Source: CAMDPA01 sp965223035
GTDB taxonomy: Bacteria; Pseudomonadota; Alphaproteobacteria; Rhizobiales; Hyphomicrobiaceae
Length of the DNA: 64,000 nucleotides
Direction of reading: 5' to 3'
Assembly: GCA_965223035.1 (NCBI GenBank)
Contig: OZ244980.1
Span: forward strand, 2,418,001-2,482,000
Part shown: positions 17,686 to 27,275 of the stretch, piece by piece
How the letters are laid out: every line of letters starts with the position of its first letter
How positions within the stretch are numbered: position 1 is the first letter of the stretch
Made by a program: the position numbers and the translations under genes
The notes under the pieces: generated by a model
Databases searched by the model: none
Told to the model about the DNA's origin: nothing
Seen by the model: only the letters and a program-made list of their open reading frames with translations

Positions 17686-18372
17686 TTACTTCTTCATCTC
17701 GATCTTGCCGGGGTTCTTCACACCCTGGTTCTCAAGATCTTGGAAGAACTTGCGGCCATCGATGCCCTTGGTGTTGACGCCGGTGTTTTCCAACGCCTTG
17801 AAGAATGCCTCGCCGTCAAGGCCCTGAGCCTTCACACCTTGGTTCTCAAGCTCTTGGAAGAACTTTTGACCGTCGATGTTCTTGGCGCTGACGCCTTGGT
17901 TCTCCAGCTGTTGGAAGAACTTCTGGCCATCGATACCGCGGGTGTTAACGCCCTGATTTTCCAGCGACTGGAAGAACTTGCGGCCATCCATCTCGGCGGT
18001 CTGCACGTTCTTGACGCCGGTGTTCTCCAGATCCTGGAAGAATTTACGGCCGTCGATGCCCTTGGTGTTCACGCCCTGGTTCTCGAGCGCCTTGAAGAAG
18101 GCTTGACCGTCCAGGCCACTGGACTTCACGCCGGTGTTCTCAAGGTCCTTGAAGAACTTCTCGCCATCAATATTCTTGGTACTGACGCCTTGGTTCTCCA
18201 ACTCCTGAAAGAACTGATTTCCGTCGATCCCGCGGGTATTGACGCCCTGGTTCTCAAGCTGTTGGAAGAACTTCTGGCCATCGATGCCAGCCTTCTGGGC
18301 GCTGGCGCCACTTGCGAAGGCGAACGCGCCGATGACAGCGGCAGCGGCCAATTTTGTTGCGAGCTTAGGCAT
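17686..18372 (-). CDS. Exported protein of ten 19-residue 'DG-FF-LEN-GV' repeats
   Basis: A 228-residue protein not matched to any family I know. Residues 1-26 are a clear Sec signal peptide ending ASA-Q. The rest is ten tandem units, consensus IDGxxFFxxLENxGV plus four variable residues, starting at residues 30, 49, 68, 87, 106, 128, 147, 166, 185 and 204; units five and ten have short extra tails. Units 6-10 mirror units 1-5 position by position (for example LDGxAFFKALEN occurs only in units 4 and 9), so a five-unit block was duplicated. There are no cysteines. Each unit could form a short amphipathic helix with a turn at DG. GGGAAC precedes the ATG. The next gene downstream on the strand is the DegP-type protease. 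A periplasmic or surface structural or binding role is possible but unproven. Confidence 0.88.
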   Translation of the reverse strand: MPKLATKLAAAAVIGAFAFASGASAQKAGIDGQKFFQQLENQGVNTRGIDGNQFFQELENQGVSTKNIDGEKFFKDLENTGVKSSGLDGQAFFKALENQGVNTKGIDGRKFFQDLENTGVKNVQTAEMDGRKFFQSLENQGVNTRGIDGQKFFQQLENQGVSAKNIDGQKFFQELENQGVKAQGLDGEAFFKALENTGVNTKGIDGRKFFQDLENQGVKNPGKIEMKK

Positions 18373-19184
18373 GTTTGTGTTCCCTTCTCATGTAATGCTG
18401 ACACGGGGGTCGCGACAGCTGATCTATAAACAACGTGCAGCAGATATAGGGCCTAGTTATCGTGGCTTCTAGTCCACCGGACCAAACTTTGCTGTCGTTG
18501 AAAAAGTTAATAGACGGCGGGCGTCGTAACGGTCAAAGCAAGTGTCCGTGCGAACAGTTCATCTCTCTTTCACGACTGCGTGTGGTGGATATTATCGTGC
18601 CAAGAAATTAAACCGCACTAACGGTCCGAACGCCAGCTTAGATTTGTTCAAACGTCATTGGTTGGTGGTTAACGTGTGTTCTGTTGAATTCAACGAATGA
18701 TGGCGGCATCAGCTCGCATTCATTCCCGGCCAATTTTTCTTTCATTGATTACTTATGAGTCTGACTTGACGGTCAACCAACCTAGAAATTTCTTGTCTCT
18801 ACAAGAAAAAAAGACGATCCCACACGGCCGATTGCAGATTTCTGCAATCGGTGTGGGACGCGCCCACAGCCCGCCAGCCGTCCCAGGCGGCAACGGGCTT
18901 GGTCAGGGCCTCGACCATGGAGCGACACCAGGCATGCGATGCTCTCTCGCCGTTGCCGTCGATCATCACAGCGGGCGCCTGCGACGTTTTTGCCGGCCCG
19001 ACGCAGCAATCCGTTCCTTGTGCTCGGGCCGGCCGTGGCCCCGCGTGGAGGTCCGTAGGTGCGGGCGCGGGGTTATGGTATCAAACCCGCCAGCTACGGG
19101 TGACGAGCGCGGCGCCCGCGTTCTGGGAGTGGAGCCGTGGCCCGGAGTTGATGGTTCTGATCGGCGGCGCACGAGGCCAAATGC
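18373..19184. other. 812-bp intergenic region, AT-richer, with one strong hairpin and no convincing gene
   Basis: The region lies between the divergent repeat-protein and fadE genes. Bases 18420-18810 are clearly AT-richer than the surroundings. Open frames in 18700-19240 have no family features and run across a hairpin. The only structured element is the inverted repeat at 18819-18857. Confidence 0.55.
18806..18857 (-). terminator. Rho-independent-type terminator reading leftward, no known gene in front of it
   Basis: Arms 18819-18825 plus 18829-18838 pair with 18841-18857 (CCCACAC and CGATTGCAGA against TCTGCAATCG and GTGTGGG), with a 3-base bulge. Read on the minus strand, the stem is followed after six bases by a run of seven T. 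A transcript ending here would come from 18860-19180 on the minus strand, where no credible coding gene is seen; a small RNA is possible. Confidence 0.55.
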
Positions 19185-21689
19185 ATGACAGAGATAGTTC
19201 TGGCGATCGTTGGGTTGATCGGTTTGTTTGCGTTGGCGATCCATCGAGCCCCACTATGGGCCTGGGCGACGGTGGCGGCGTTGTTCACTTTGCTGTTTCA
19301 GCTCGCTGTGGTGAGCGGCGGGGTCGGCGGCTGGGTCGGGGCGTTTGCGATGCTGTTGGCTTGGCTGCCAGCAGCGCTGCTTGCGGTTCTATCGATCGGC
19401 GGCATCCGGCGGCGGTTGATCGTGGCGCCAGCATTCGCCGCGGTGCGGCGCGTCTTGCCGCGGGTTTCGGACACCGAGGCGCAGGCGCTGGAGGCGGGAA
19501 CCGTCGGCTTCGATGCTGAGCTGTTCTCCGGCCGGCCGGATTGGAGCAAGCTGCGCAGCGTCCCTGGCATTGTGCTTACCGCCGAGGAGCGGGCCTTCCT
19601 CGATGGGCCGACCGAACAGCTTTGTGCCATGGTCAACGACTGGCAGATGCGCCATTGCCAGCGCGAGATCCCCACCGAGATTTGGCAGTTCGTCAAGGAC
19701 AATGGCTTTTTGGGAATGGCGATTTCCAAGGCTCACGGCGGGTTGGGCTTTTCGGCGCAGGCACAATCGCTGATCCTGGGCAAGATTGCCTCGCGCTCGC
19801 CGGACGTCGTCACCATCGTCATGGTGCCCAATTCCTTGGGGCCGGGGGAGCTGATAGAAAAGTATGGCAGCGCGACGCAGAAGAGCTACTACCTGCCCAG
19901 GCTTGCGCGCGGGCAAGAGGTGCCGTGCTTCAGTTTGACCGGGCCAACCTCCGGCTCCGATGCGGCAGCGATGCGCGATATCGGCGTTATCACCAAAGGT
20001 GAGCATGACGGCGACCAAGTGATCGGCATCCGATTGCGCTGGGAAAAGCGCTACATCACCCTGGGTCCGGTGGCGACCTTGCTCGGCCTCGCGTTCCATC
20101 TGTTTGATCCGGACAATCTGCTTGGCAAGGGTGAGGATCTCGGTATCACGCTCGCCATCATTCCTGCGGATCATAAGGGGGTCAACATCGGACGCCGGCA
20201 TTTGCCGACAGGTGCCGCGTTCCCCAACGGTCCCAACGCGGGCCGTGACGTCTTCATTCCAATCGACTGGGTGATCGGCGGAGCCGATATGTGCGGCCAA
20301 GGCTGGCGCATGCTGATGGAGTGCCTATCGGCCGGGCGCTCGATCTCGCTACCGTCCTCGGCTGCCGCAGGTGCCAAGTCGCTGCTGCGCAGCTCGACGG
20401 CCTATGGACGCATTCGCAAGCAATTCGGACTGCCCGTGGCCAAGATGGAAGGGCTTGAGGAACCGCTGATGCGGATGATCGAGACCGCCTATCTCAATGA
20501 GGCCGCCCGCGCGGTGACGGCTGCCATGGTCAGTCGCGGTGAGCGACCCGCCGTGATTTCGGCACTGATGAAATACCAGACCACGGAGCGCATGCGCCGG
20601 GCGGTCAATGATGCGATGGATTTGCACGGCGGCCGCGGTATCTGCGATGGGCCGACCAACTACCTGATGTCCGCCTATCAGATGGTGCCGATCGCAATCA
20701 CGGTGGAGGGGGCCAATATTCTGACCCGCAGCCTGATCACCTTCGCGCAAGGCGCGCTGCGCACCCATCCCTACCTCTACAAGGAGATCCAAGCCGCCCA
20801 GCGCTGCGACGCGGAGGCGGGCCTGGACGCGTTCGAGGCGGCGTTCCTGTCGCACGTATCGTTTGCCGTCTCCAACGTGTTTGGTGCGATCTTTCACAAC
20901 GTCACGGGAGGGCGGTTCGCCGCAGCGCCGCCGTCCGCCGCCTCGATCACCCGTTGGTATCGTCAACTGGGAAGGGCATCGCGCAACTTCGCGCTAGTCG
21001 CTGATTTAACCGTGGCCGGTTTGGGCGGAGGTGTGAAGATCAAACAAAAGCTCAGCGGTCGGCTGGCGGATGCGCTGTCGGAGCTTTATCTGCTGTCGTG
21101 CGCGCTCAAGCGGTTCGAGGATGATGGCCGGCCGGCGGCCGATCTGGAGATCGTTGAGGTCGTCGCCCGCAACGCGCTGCACCGCCACGAGGAGGCGCTG
21201 CTGGGCGCCATAGAGAACTTTCCGCTCACGCCGTTGCGCGTTTTGATGGGCTGGGCCGTGTTCCCGTTCGGGCGCAGCTGGCGGCCTGCCGCTGACCGAC
21301 TGACCCATGCGGTGGTACGCAAAGTTCTCGAGCCCGGCGATGTGCGCGACCGCCTCACCCGGTACATCTACGTGTCGCGCGATCCAGATGATCCAACCGG
21401 GGTGCTCGAGGTGACGCTGGAGAAGGTGGTGGCCGCCGAGGCGACAGAGCGCAAGCTGGATCGTGCCGTGCGGGACGGGAGGGTCCGCCGCTTTCACGGT
21501 TTGGATTGGATCGCTGAGGCTGAAATGAAGGCGATCGTTACCAGCCAGGAGGCCACCCTTTTGCGCGAGGTCGAGCGATTGACCGCCAAGGTGATTGCCG
21601 TGGATGATTTCGACCCGGCCGAAGTCCGCCCGAACTATTCGCCCATCGGCCATAATGCGACGGGCGGAAAGGAGCTGGCCGCAGAATAA
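19185..21689 (+). CDS. fadE: Acyl-CoA dehydrogenase, long FadE type
   Basis: An 834-residue protein, matching the length of E. coli FadE. Two or three hydrophobic segments in the first 80 residues (for example FALAIHRAPLWAWATVAALF) suggest membrane attachment, as in FadE. The acyl-CoA dehydrogenase core follows from about residue 110 to 560, with CFSLTGPTSGSDAAAM as the FAD-contact stretch and MDLHGGRGICDGPTNYL near residue 475. A C-terminal DUF1974-type extension completes the family pattern. It carries out the first, FAD-dependent step of fatty-acid beta-oxidation. It is the first gene of a run with the hydratase/dehydrogenase (30-bp gap) and the thiolase. Confidence 0.94.
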   Translation: MTEIVLAIVGLIGLFALAIHRAPLWAWATVAALFTLLFQLAVVSGGVGGWVGAFAMLLAWLPAALLAVLSIGGIRRRLIVAPAFAAVRRVLPRVSDTEAQALEAGTVGFDAELFSGRPDWSKLRSVPGIVLTAEERAFLDGPTEQLCAMVNDWQMRHCQREIPTEIWQFVKDNGFLGMAISKAHGGLGFSAQAQSLILGKIASRSPDVVTIVMVPNSLGPGELIEKYGSATQKSYYLPRLARGQEVPCFSLTGPTSGSDAAAMRDIGVITKGEHDGDQVIGIRLRWEKRYITLGPVATLLGLAFHLFDPDNLLGKGEDLGITLAIIPADHKGVNIGRRHLPTGAAFPNGPNAGRDVFIPIDWVIGGADMCGQGWRMLMECLSAGRSISLPSSAAAGAKSLLRSSTAYGRIRKQFGLPVAKMEGLEEPLMRMIETAYLNEAARAVTAAMVSRGERPAVISALMKYQTTERMRRAVNDAMDLHGGRGICDGPTNYLMSAYQMVPIAITVEGANILTRSLITFAQGALRTHPYLYKEIQAAQRCDAEAGLDAFEAAFLSHVSFAVSNVFGAIFHNVTGGRFAAAPPSAASITRWYRQLGRASRNFALVADLTVAGLGGGVKIKQKLSGRLADALSELYLLSCALKRFEDDGRPAADLEIVEVVARNALHRHEEALLGAIENFPLTPLRVLMGWAVFPFGRSWRPAADRLTHAVVRKVLEPGDVRDRLTRYIYVSRDPDDPTGVLEVTLEKVVAAEATERKLDRAVRDGRVRRFHGLDWIAEAEMKAIVTSQEATLLREVERLTAKVIAVDDFDPAEVRPNYSPIGHNATGGKELAAE

Positions 21690-21719
21690 TGCGGATCCTT
21701 GCCACGTGGAGTAGCTCAT

Positions 21720-23753
21720 ATGTCGACCGAGACAGGTGCATTCAGCCTGACGCTGCCAGACGTCACCCAGCTGAGAGATTGGCGCTACACGGTGGATGTG
21801 GAGGGCATCGCCTGGGCGCTTTTCGACCGTGAAGGCGAGAGCGCCAACGCGCTCGGCCGGCGACCGCTGGAGGAACTCGCCGCCATCGTGGAAGAGACCG
21901 AGCGCGCGGCCAAGACCGGCAAGGTCAAGGGTCTCGTGTTAATGTCCGGCAAGGACAAGAGCTTTATCGTTGGCGCCGACATTCGCGAGTTCGACCAGAT
22001 CAACACCGAGGCGAAGGTGATCGGCGCCATCCTTCCGGTCAACGCGATGCTGGATCGTATTGAACGGATGCCGATCCCGGTGGTCGCGGCGGTGCACGGC
22101 GTGTGCGTTGGTGGCGGTTTTGAGCTGATCTTGGCGTGCCACTACCGGATCGCGACGCGCGACGATGCAACCCGGGTCGGGTTTCCCGAGGTCAAGCTCG
22201 GGCTGTTTCCCGGCTTCAACGGCACCGCGCGCTCAATCCGGCAAGCCGGGCCGGTGGCCGCCATGCAAAACATGCTCACCGGCTCCATGATCCGCGCCAG
22301 CGTCGCCCGTCGCTTGGGCTACATCGACCAGCTGGTCGACAGTCCGCTGTCGCTGCACTGGGCTGCCCGCAAGGCTGTCTTGCAGAAGCGAAAAGCCAAG
22401 CCCGCGGGACTCGCCAAATCGGTTCTGGCGCTGCGACCGATGCGCGACATGTTGGTCAAGCGGATGCGCAAGGAGACCGAGCGCAAGGTCAGACAGGACC
22501 ACTATCCCGCGCCGTTCCGGCTGATCGATCTGTTCGAGCAGCACGGCGGCAACCTCGCCAAGATGAAGGAGGCGGAAACTCGGGCGTTCGCGCCGTTAAT
22601 GGTCAGCGAGACCGCGCAGAACCTGCGTCGTGTCTATCGACTGTCCGAGTTAATGAAGGCGCAAGCGCCCAAGAATAGCAGCTGGAAACCGCTGCGGGTG
22701 CATGTGATCGGCGCTGGCACCATGGGCGCCGACATCGCGGGCTGGTGTGTCGCCTCTGGGATGGAGGTGTCGCTGCAGGACCTGTCGAAGGATCAGATCA
22801 GCAAGGGCATCAAGGCCCAATCCAAATTGTTTGCCCGCAAGTTCCGAACCCGGGCGACTCGGGCGGCGGCGGATGCGCGCCTGATCGCGGATCGGGATGG
22901 TGACAACATCGCGCACGCCGATGTGGTGATCGAAGCCGTGGTGGAGAAGCTCGAGGTCAAGCAGCAGATCTTCAGTTCGCTGCAGGGCAAGCTCAAGCCG
23001 AGCGCGGTGCTGGCCACCAACACCTCCTCCTTGATGATCGAGGACATCGCCCGCGCCCTCGACGATCCCGGCCGCCTGATCGGTCTGCATTTCTTTAATC
23101 CGGTGGCGAGGATGCCGTTGGTGGAAATCGTACGCGGCGCCGACAGCCGAGAGGAGGAGCTGACCAAGGGCGCCGTGTTCGTGGCCGCCATCGACAAGTT
23201 CCCGCTGATCGTGAAGAGCGTCCCGGGCTTCCTGGTCAATCGCGTGCTCGGCCCCTACCTGATGGAGGCCTATCGGCGCTTGGAGGTCGGCGAGGACAAG
23301 GACAAGATCGATCAGGCCGCACGCGCATTCGGTATGCCGATGGGGCCGATCGAGCTGTCGGATACGGTGGGTCTCGACGTGTGTTGGCATGTGGGTGCCG
23401 TGTTGGGCTTCGGCGGCGGCGAGGGTTCCAAACTCGATCGGCTGGTCAAGGCTGGACATCTCGGCAAGAAGACCGGCGAGGGCTTTTACACGTGGGTTGA
23501 CGGCAAGCCGACCAAGCAGCAGCAGGCCTTTGAGCCGACTGAGCTCAGGCGGTTGGGACGCTTGCTGATCGAGCCGTTGATCATCGAATGCGAACGCTGC
23601 CGCGATGAAAAGGTCGTCGACAGCGCCGATATGGTCGATGCCGGCGTCATCTTCGGTACCGGTTTCGCGCCGTTTCGTGGCGGCCCGTTGCATTTTCGCG
23701 CCAACGAGCACGACCCAGACGCTGCGGCGAACCGGCGTGCGGCGGCGGAATGA
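21720..23753 (+). CDS. FadB/FadJ-type bifunctional enoyl-CoA hydratase / 3-hydroxyacyl-CoA dehydrogenase
   Basis: About 677 residues. The N-terminal crotonase domain has GKDKSFIVGADIREF (oxyanion-hole region, about residue 77) and the acidic residues in GGGFELILAC and FPEVKLGLFPG, positions of the hydratase catalytic glutamates. The dehydrogenase half starts near residue 325 with the NAD-binding VIGAGTMGADIAGW and continues with NTSSLMIEDIA and GLHFFNPVARMPLVEIV, the last holding the catalytic His. It converts enoyl-CoA to 3-ketoacyl-CoA. The ATG at 21720 follows GTGGAG and is preferred over the one at 21699. The two-subunit partner is the thiolase encoded next. Whether it is FadB-like or FadJ-like cannot be settled by eye. 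Confidence 0.94.
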   Translation: MSTETGAFSLTLPDVTQLRDWRYTVDVEGIAWALFDREGESANALGRRPLEELAAIVEETERAAKTGKVKGLVLMSGKDKSFIVGADIREFDQINTEAKVIGAILPVNAMLDRIERMPIPVVAAVHGVCVGGGFELILACHYRIATRDDATRVGFPEVKLGLFPGFNGTARSIRQAGPVAAMQNMLTGSMIRASVARRLGYIDQLVDSPLSLHWAARKAVLQKRKAKPAGLAKSVLALRPMRDMLVKRMRKETERKVRQDHYPAPFRLIDLFEQHGGNLAKMKEAETRAFAPLMVSETAQNLRRVYRLSELMKAQAPKNSSWKPLRVHVIGAGTMGADIAGWCVASGMEVSLQDLSKDQISKGIKAQSKLFARKFRTRATRAAADARLIADRDGDNIAHADVVIEAVVEKLEVKQQIFSSLQGKLKPSAVLATNTSSLMIEDIARALDDPGRLIGLHFFNPVARMPLVEIVRGADSREEELTKGAVFVAAIDKFPLIVKSVPGFLVNRVLGPYLMEAYRRLEVGEDKDKIDQAARAFGMPMGPIELSDTVGLDVCWHVGAVLGFGGGEGSKLDRLVKAGHLGKKTGEGFYTWVDGKPTKQQQAFEPTELRRLGRLLIEPLIIECERCRDEKVVDSADMVDAGVIFGTGFAPFRGGPLHFRANEHDPDAAANRRAAAE

Positions 23754-23796
23754 GGTTGGACGGGCCGTGGGCGCACGATCCGGCACAACAGATGGG

Positions 23797-23885
23797 TTGG
23801 AGCGTTTCAGTTTGGGCTGCAACCCTCCGGCTCTCCCACTCGGCCACCCCATGGCAATATATGTGTGTGGCCGGCTCGGTGCGCC
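23797..23885. repeat. Family B palindromic repeat (B2)
   Basis: It begins GGAGCGTTTCAGTTTGGGCT, the complement of the end of other B copies, and includes CGGCCACCCCATGGCA. It fills most of the 181-bp gap between the bifunctional enzyme and thiolase genes, so it sits inside the presumed fad operon. Confidence 0.55.
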
Positions 23886-23934
23886 GTCCGGCAAAGCGAT
23901 TCCGCCTCGGGCGGACATGATTTAGAGGCTTAGC

Positions 23935-25239
23935 ATGACAACCAGTGTTCGCCGCGTGGCCGTTATTGGCGGGGTCCGCATTCCATTTTGCCGCTCCAAT
24001 TCGCTTTATGCCGATTTGACCAATCTCGACATGATGACGGCCGCGCTGTCGGGCCTGGTCGACAGATATCATTTGGCCGGCGTGCATATCGACGAGGTGG
24101 TGGGTGGCGCCATCGTGACCCATTCCCGCGATTGGAATTTGACGCGAGAGGCGGTGATCGGCACCCGGCTTGCGCCATCGACACCGGGCATCACCATGAT
24201 GCAGGCCTGCGCCACGTCATTGCAGGCGGCAGCCGGAATCGCCGCCAAGATTGCCACCGGACAGATCGAGTGTGGCATCGCGGTCGGCTCCGACACCACC
24301 TCAGACCCGCCCATCGTCGTCTCCAAACGCCTGGCCGGCCGCCTGCGCGATGCCTCGTTAAAGAAGACAACATGGGAAAAAGTAAAGGTATTCAACGGGC
24401 TAAGACCAGGCGAGCTGGCCCCGCAGCCGCCCTCCGTCGCCGAGCCGCGCACCGGTTTGTCGATGGGCGAGCACTGTGAGCTGATGGCCAAGACCTGGCA
24501 GATACCGCGTGCGGAACAAGACCAATTGGCGATGGACAGCCATCTCAAGGCGGCGGCGGCCTACCGCTCCGGTTGGATGGATGATCTGATCGTGCCCTGC
24601 GCCGGGGTGTTTCGGGACAACATTGTCCGCCCGGACACCACGCTGGAGAAGATGTCTCAATTAAAGCCGGTGTTCGATCGTTCCCCCACGGGGACGTTGA
24701 CGGCTGCCAATTCAACCGCGTTGACCGACGGTGCGGCAGCCGCGTTGTTGGCGTCGGAGGCGTGGGTGGCCGAGCACAAGCTGACGCCGCAAGCCTGGCT
24801 GACGCACGTCGAAACGGCCGCCAACAATTTTGTCGCTGGCGACGGTTTGTTGATGGCGCCGACCATTGCGGTGTCACGCATGTTGCAGCGGGCCGGCTGC
24901 GCCCTGCAGTCATTTGATGTGTACGAGATTCATGAGGCATTCGCGGCGCAGGTGCTCGCCACCCTGAAGGCCTGGGAGGATCCGGAGTACTGTCGGGAAA
25001 AATTGGGTCGCTCCGAGCCGATGGGATCGCTTGATCGCGGCAAGCTCAATGTCAGGGGATCGTCGATCGCGATCGGACATCCGTTTGCGGCCACCGGCGC
25101 TCGGATCATCGCCAACATGGCCAAACTGCTGTCCGACAACGCTGGTCGCGGGCTGATTTGCATTTGTACGGCCGGTGGCATGGGAGTGGCGGCGATCATG
25201 GAAAGCGCCAAGCCGGGGCATGGTGGCGTGGCCGCGTGA
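23935..25239 (+). CDS. Acetyl-CoA C-acyltransferase (thiolase, FadI-like)
   Basis: A 434-residue thiolase, long enough to match the FadI/trifunctional-beta group. The acyl-enzyme Cys is in MQACATSLQAA (about residue 92). The C-terminal catalytic pieces are YEIHEAFAAQVL (about 329), GHPFAATGARI (His, about 382) and CTAGGMGVAAIM (second Cys, about 413). It cleaves 3-ketoacyl-CoA to acetyl-CoA and a shortened acyl-CoA, completing the beta-oxidation set with the two genes upstream. A 181-bp gap containing a palindromic repeat precedes it, so it may be partly uncoupled from them. Confidence 0.94.
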   Translation: MTTSVRRVAVIGGVRIPFCRSNSLYADLTNLDMMTAALSGLVDRYHLAGVHIDEVVGGAIVTHSRDWNLTREAVIGTRLAPSTPGITMMQACATSLQAAAGIAAKIATGQIECGIAVGSDTTSDPPIVVSKRLAGRLRDASLKKTTWEKVKVFNGLRPGELAPQPPSVAEPRTGLSMGEHCELMAKTWQIPRAEQDQLAMDSHLKAAAAYRSGWMDDLIVPCAGVFRDNIVRPDTTLEKMSQLKPVFDRSPTGTLTAANSTALTDGAAAALLASEAWVAEHKLTPQAWLTHVETAANNFVAGDGLLMAPTIAVSRMLQRAGCALQSFDVYEIHEAFAAQVLATLKAWEDPEYCREKLGRSEPMGSLDRGKLNVRGSSIAIGHPFAATGARIIANMAKLLSDNAGRGLICICTAGGMGVAAIMESAKPGHGGVAA

Positions 25240-25772
25240 GCGCCGCAGCGCGCGGCACGAGATCGTTGCCGCCTTGGGCGGATCTGCGTTGCCGATCCGC
25301 TGCTCCCGCCGTTCCATCCAATGGCACGCATTTGTTGGCACGATGGTGTGGGTGACCGGTGGCAGAGCGGGATGGTTCCAGCTCAATTTGAAACGCTGTA
25401 GCGTCGGCCGCGACTTTGTCTCGATTGTTAAAGTGATATGCTATGCCATGGCGTATGCCGGTTTCGTGTGAAGCCGTCACAACATTGCATCCGATGCTGA
25501 ACCGCAGTGGTGGTCACAATCGGGTGCTTCGGCTGGCCGCATCCCCAAACTTGAGCCGACCAGCTTTGCTCGGTAACCGGCCGCATCGGGTTGGGCGCCG
25601 GTCGCCCGACAACAACACGGTTTGAGCAAGACGGTTTGCGCAACGAGGTTTGCAAAGGACGGGATCGCCGAACCATCTCGAACATGAACTATGCTCCCAA
25701 AAAAGTTCAGGGCGCGATCGGCTTTGCATTGTGCCATAAGATCGGTTCTGGTCACGCAGCGAGGTCGAACAC
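25240..25772. other. 533-bp intergenic region with a partial family B repeat
   Basis: No convincing gene is present between the thiolase and malonyl-CoA decarboxylase genes. A family B segment lies at about 25335-25401. The part next to the decarboxylase probably carries its promoter, but no regulator box was recognised. Confidence 0.5.
25335..25401. repeat. Family B repeat, right half (B3)
   Basis: It contains GTGTGGGTGACCGGTGGCAG, then AGCGGGATGGTTCCAGCT and TTGAAACGCT. The last two blocks are the reverse complement of the opening of copy B1 and match the end of copy B7. Confidence 0.6.
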
Positions 25773-27182
25773 GTGAACGTTTCGTTTCTGCAGGAGCTGC
25801 TCAATACGGTGGCGGAGCAAGGGCGCCACCTGATCCCATGGGGGATGGGAGGCGGCCAAGATATTGTTGAATTATCGCGGGCGTTGATGTCAGGTCGCGG
25901 TGAGGCCTCCGGCGTGGCCATTGCCCGCGAGATCCTGCAGCGCTATCGCCAGTTGACACCAGATCAGCGCAAGGCGTTTTTCGTATTTCTAGCCGAGGAT
26001 TTGCTGCCGAACGAGAGCAGCGTTAGGCAGGCGGCGGAAGCGTATTTGGCGCAACCTGAGCAAGCCTCGCTGGGCCGGCTGCAGCAGGCCGTGGAGAGCC
26101 CCCGCCAAGAGTTTTTCCGTCGACTCAATTTAGCGCCGGGAGGCACGGCCCAAATCGTTGCCTTGCGTACTGATGTGCTGCAGCAGATGCACGACGATCC
26201 CAGACTTGCCGCAGTGGATGCCGACTTACGGCACTTGCTGGGGTCCTGGTTCAATCGCGGGTTTTTGGTGTTGCGGCGGATCGACTGGCAAACCCCGGCC
26301 GCGATCCTCGAAAAGATCATTGCCTACGAGGCCGTGCACGCGATCGACGGCTGGGACGACCTGCGACGCCGCTTGGACCCCGCGGACCGGCGGTGTTATG
26401 CGTTCTTTCATCCCGCATTGGTCGATGAACCGCTGATCTTTGTCGAGGTCGCCCTGATGGGCGAGATTCCGACCCGGATTGATGACGTGTTGGGTGAGAC
26501 GCCGAAGGAGCCGGACGCCAAACCGCCGACCACGGCCGTATTCTATTCGATCTCTAACTGTCAGCAGGGATTGGCGGGCATCACCTTCGGCAACTTCTTG
26601 ATCAAGCAGGTGGTTGAGGTGTTGGTGCGGGAGCGTCCCAGCCTCGGTACGTTCGTGACGCTTTCGCCGGTGCCAGGCTTCGCCGCCTGGCTGCAGCTGG
26701 GCGCTGTCGGCGCTCCCGACGGCGCAGTGTTGAGCCCGGACGAGCATGCGGCGCTCGCCGCCCTCAAGGACCTGTCGTGGATCAATGCCGATAGCGTTGA
26801 GTCGCGGCTGCGCTCGAAGCTGCGATCATTGGCGGCGCGCTACTTTATTGAGGCAAAGACGGCGAACGGACGGCCGCTGGATCCGGTGGCACGGTTTCAT
26901 CTCGGCAACGGCGCACGTTTGGAGCGGATCAATTGGCCGGCCGACACCTCCGATCGCGCCCTGGCCGAGGCGCATGGCCTGATGGTCAACTATCAATACG
27001 ATCTCAAGGAGATCGAGCGCAATCATGAAGCCTACGCCAATGAGGGCCGGGTGGTTGCGGCGCGGTCTGTGCACCACGCCTTACGGCAGGGGATGCGTCG
27101 CCGCCCAGGACCGGAATTGCTCGAGCCGCCGGCGGCCCACACCCAGACCATCGATGTCACGCAGCCGGTCGAGAAGGCCTAG
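25773..27182 (+). CDS. Malonyl-CoA decarboxylase
   Basis: A 469-residue protein of the MCD family, which converts malonyl-CoA to acetyl-CoA and CO2. The N-terminal helical domain covers about residues 1-140 (with QRKAFFVFLAEDLLP), followed by the GNAT-like catalytic domain. FYSISNCQQGLAGITFGNFL (about residue 253) and TFVTLSPVPGFAAWL (about 290) are the strongly conserved blocks; the Ser in LSPVPGF and the His of ARFHLGNGA (about 370) correspond to the catalytic pair. There is no targeting peptide. It follows the beta-oxidation genes on the same strand, and the accA gene for making malonyl-CoA lies 1.5 kb further on, suggesting control of malonyl-CoA level or malonate use. Confidence 0.95.
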   Translation: MNVSFLQELLNTVAEQGRHLIPWGMGGGQDIVELSRALMSGRGEASGVAIAREILQRYRQLTPDQRKAFFVFLAEDLLPNESSVRQAAEAYLAQPEQASLGRLQQAVESPRQEFFRRLNLAPGGTAQIVALRTDVLQQMHDDPRLAAVDADLRHLLGSWFNRGFLVLRRIDWQTPAAILEKIIAYEAVHAIDGWDDLRRRLDPADRRCYAFFHPALVDEPLIFVEVALMGEIPTRIDDVLGETPKEPDAKPPTTAVFYSISNCQQGLAGITFGNFLIKQVVEVLVRERPSLGTFVTLSPVPGFAAWLQLGAVGAPDGAVLSPDEHAALAALKDLSWINADSVESRLRSKLRSLAARYFIEAKTANGRPLDPVARFHLGNGARLERINWPADTSDRALAEAHGLMVNYQYDLKEIERNHEAYANEGRVVAARSVHHALRQGMRRRPGPELLEPPAAHTQTIDVTQPVEKA

Positions 27183-27191
27183 ATTTCACTG

Positions 27192-27275
27192 TTGGCCGGG
27201 GACCCATCCCACTCAGCCATCCGGCCGCTCCGTGGCACGCTTGAGCGGTTGGCAGGGTGGGGGAGCGGGCCGGCA
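27192..27275. repeat. Family B repeat, diverged copy (B4)
   Basis: It shows GGGACCCATCCCACTC and, 50 bp later, GGGTGGGGGAGCGGGCC, which pair as imperfect arms, with a GGCACGC centre. It lies directly after the malonyl-CoA decarboxylase stop codon and could end its transcription. Confidence 0.5.

Noticed and set aside
18697..19519. Rightward open frames of 163 and 222 codons upstream of and into fadE
   Set aside because: They overlap the terminator-like hairpin and the fadE start in other frames and have no recognisable protein features.
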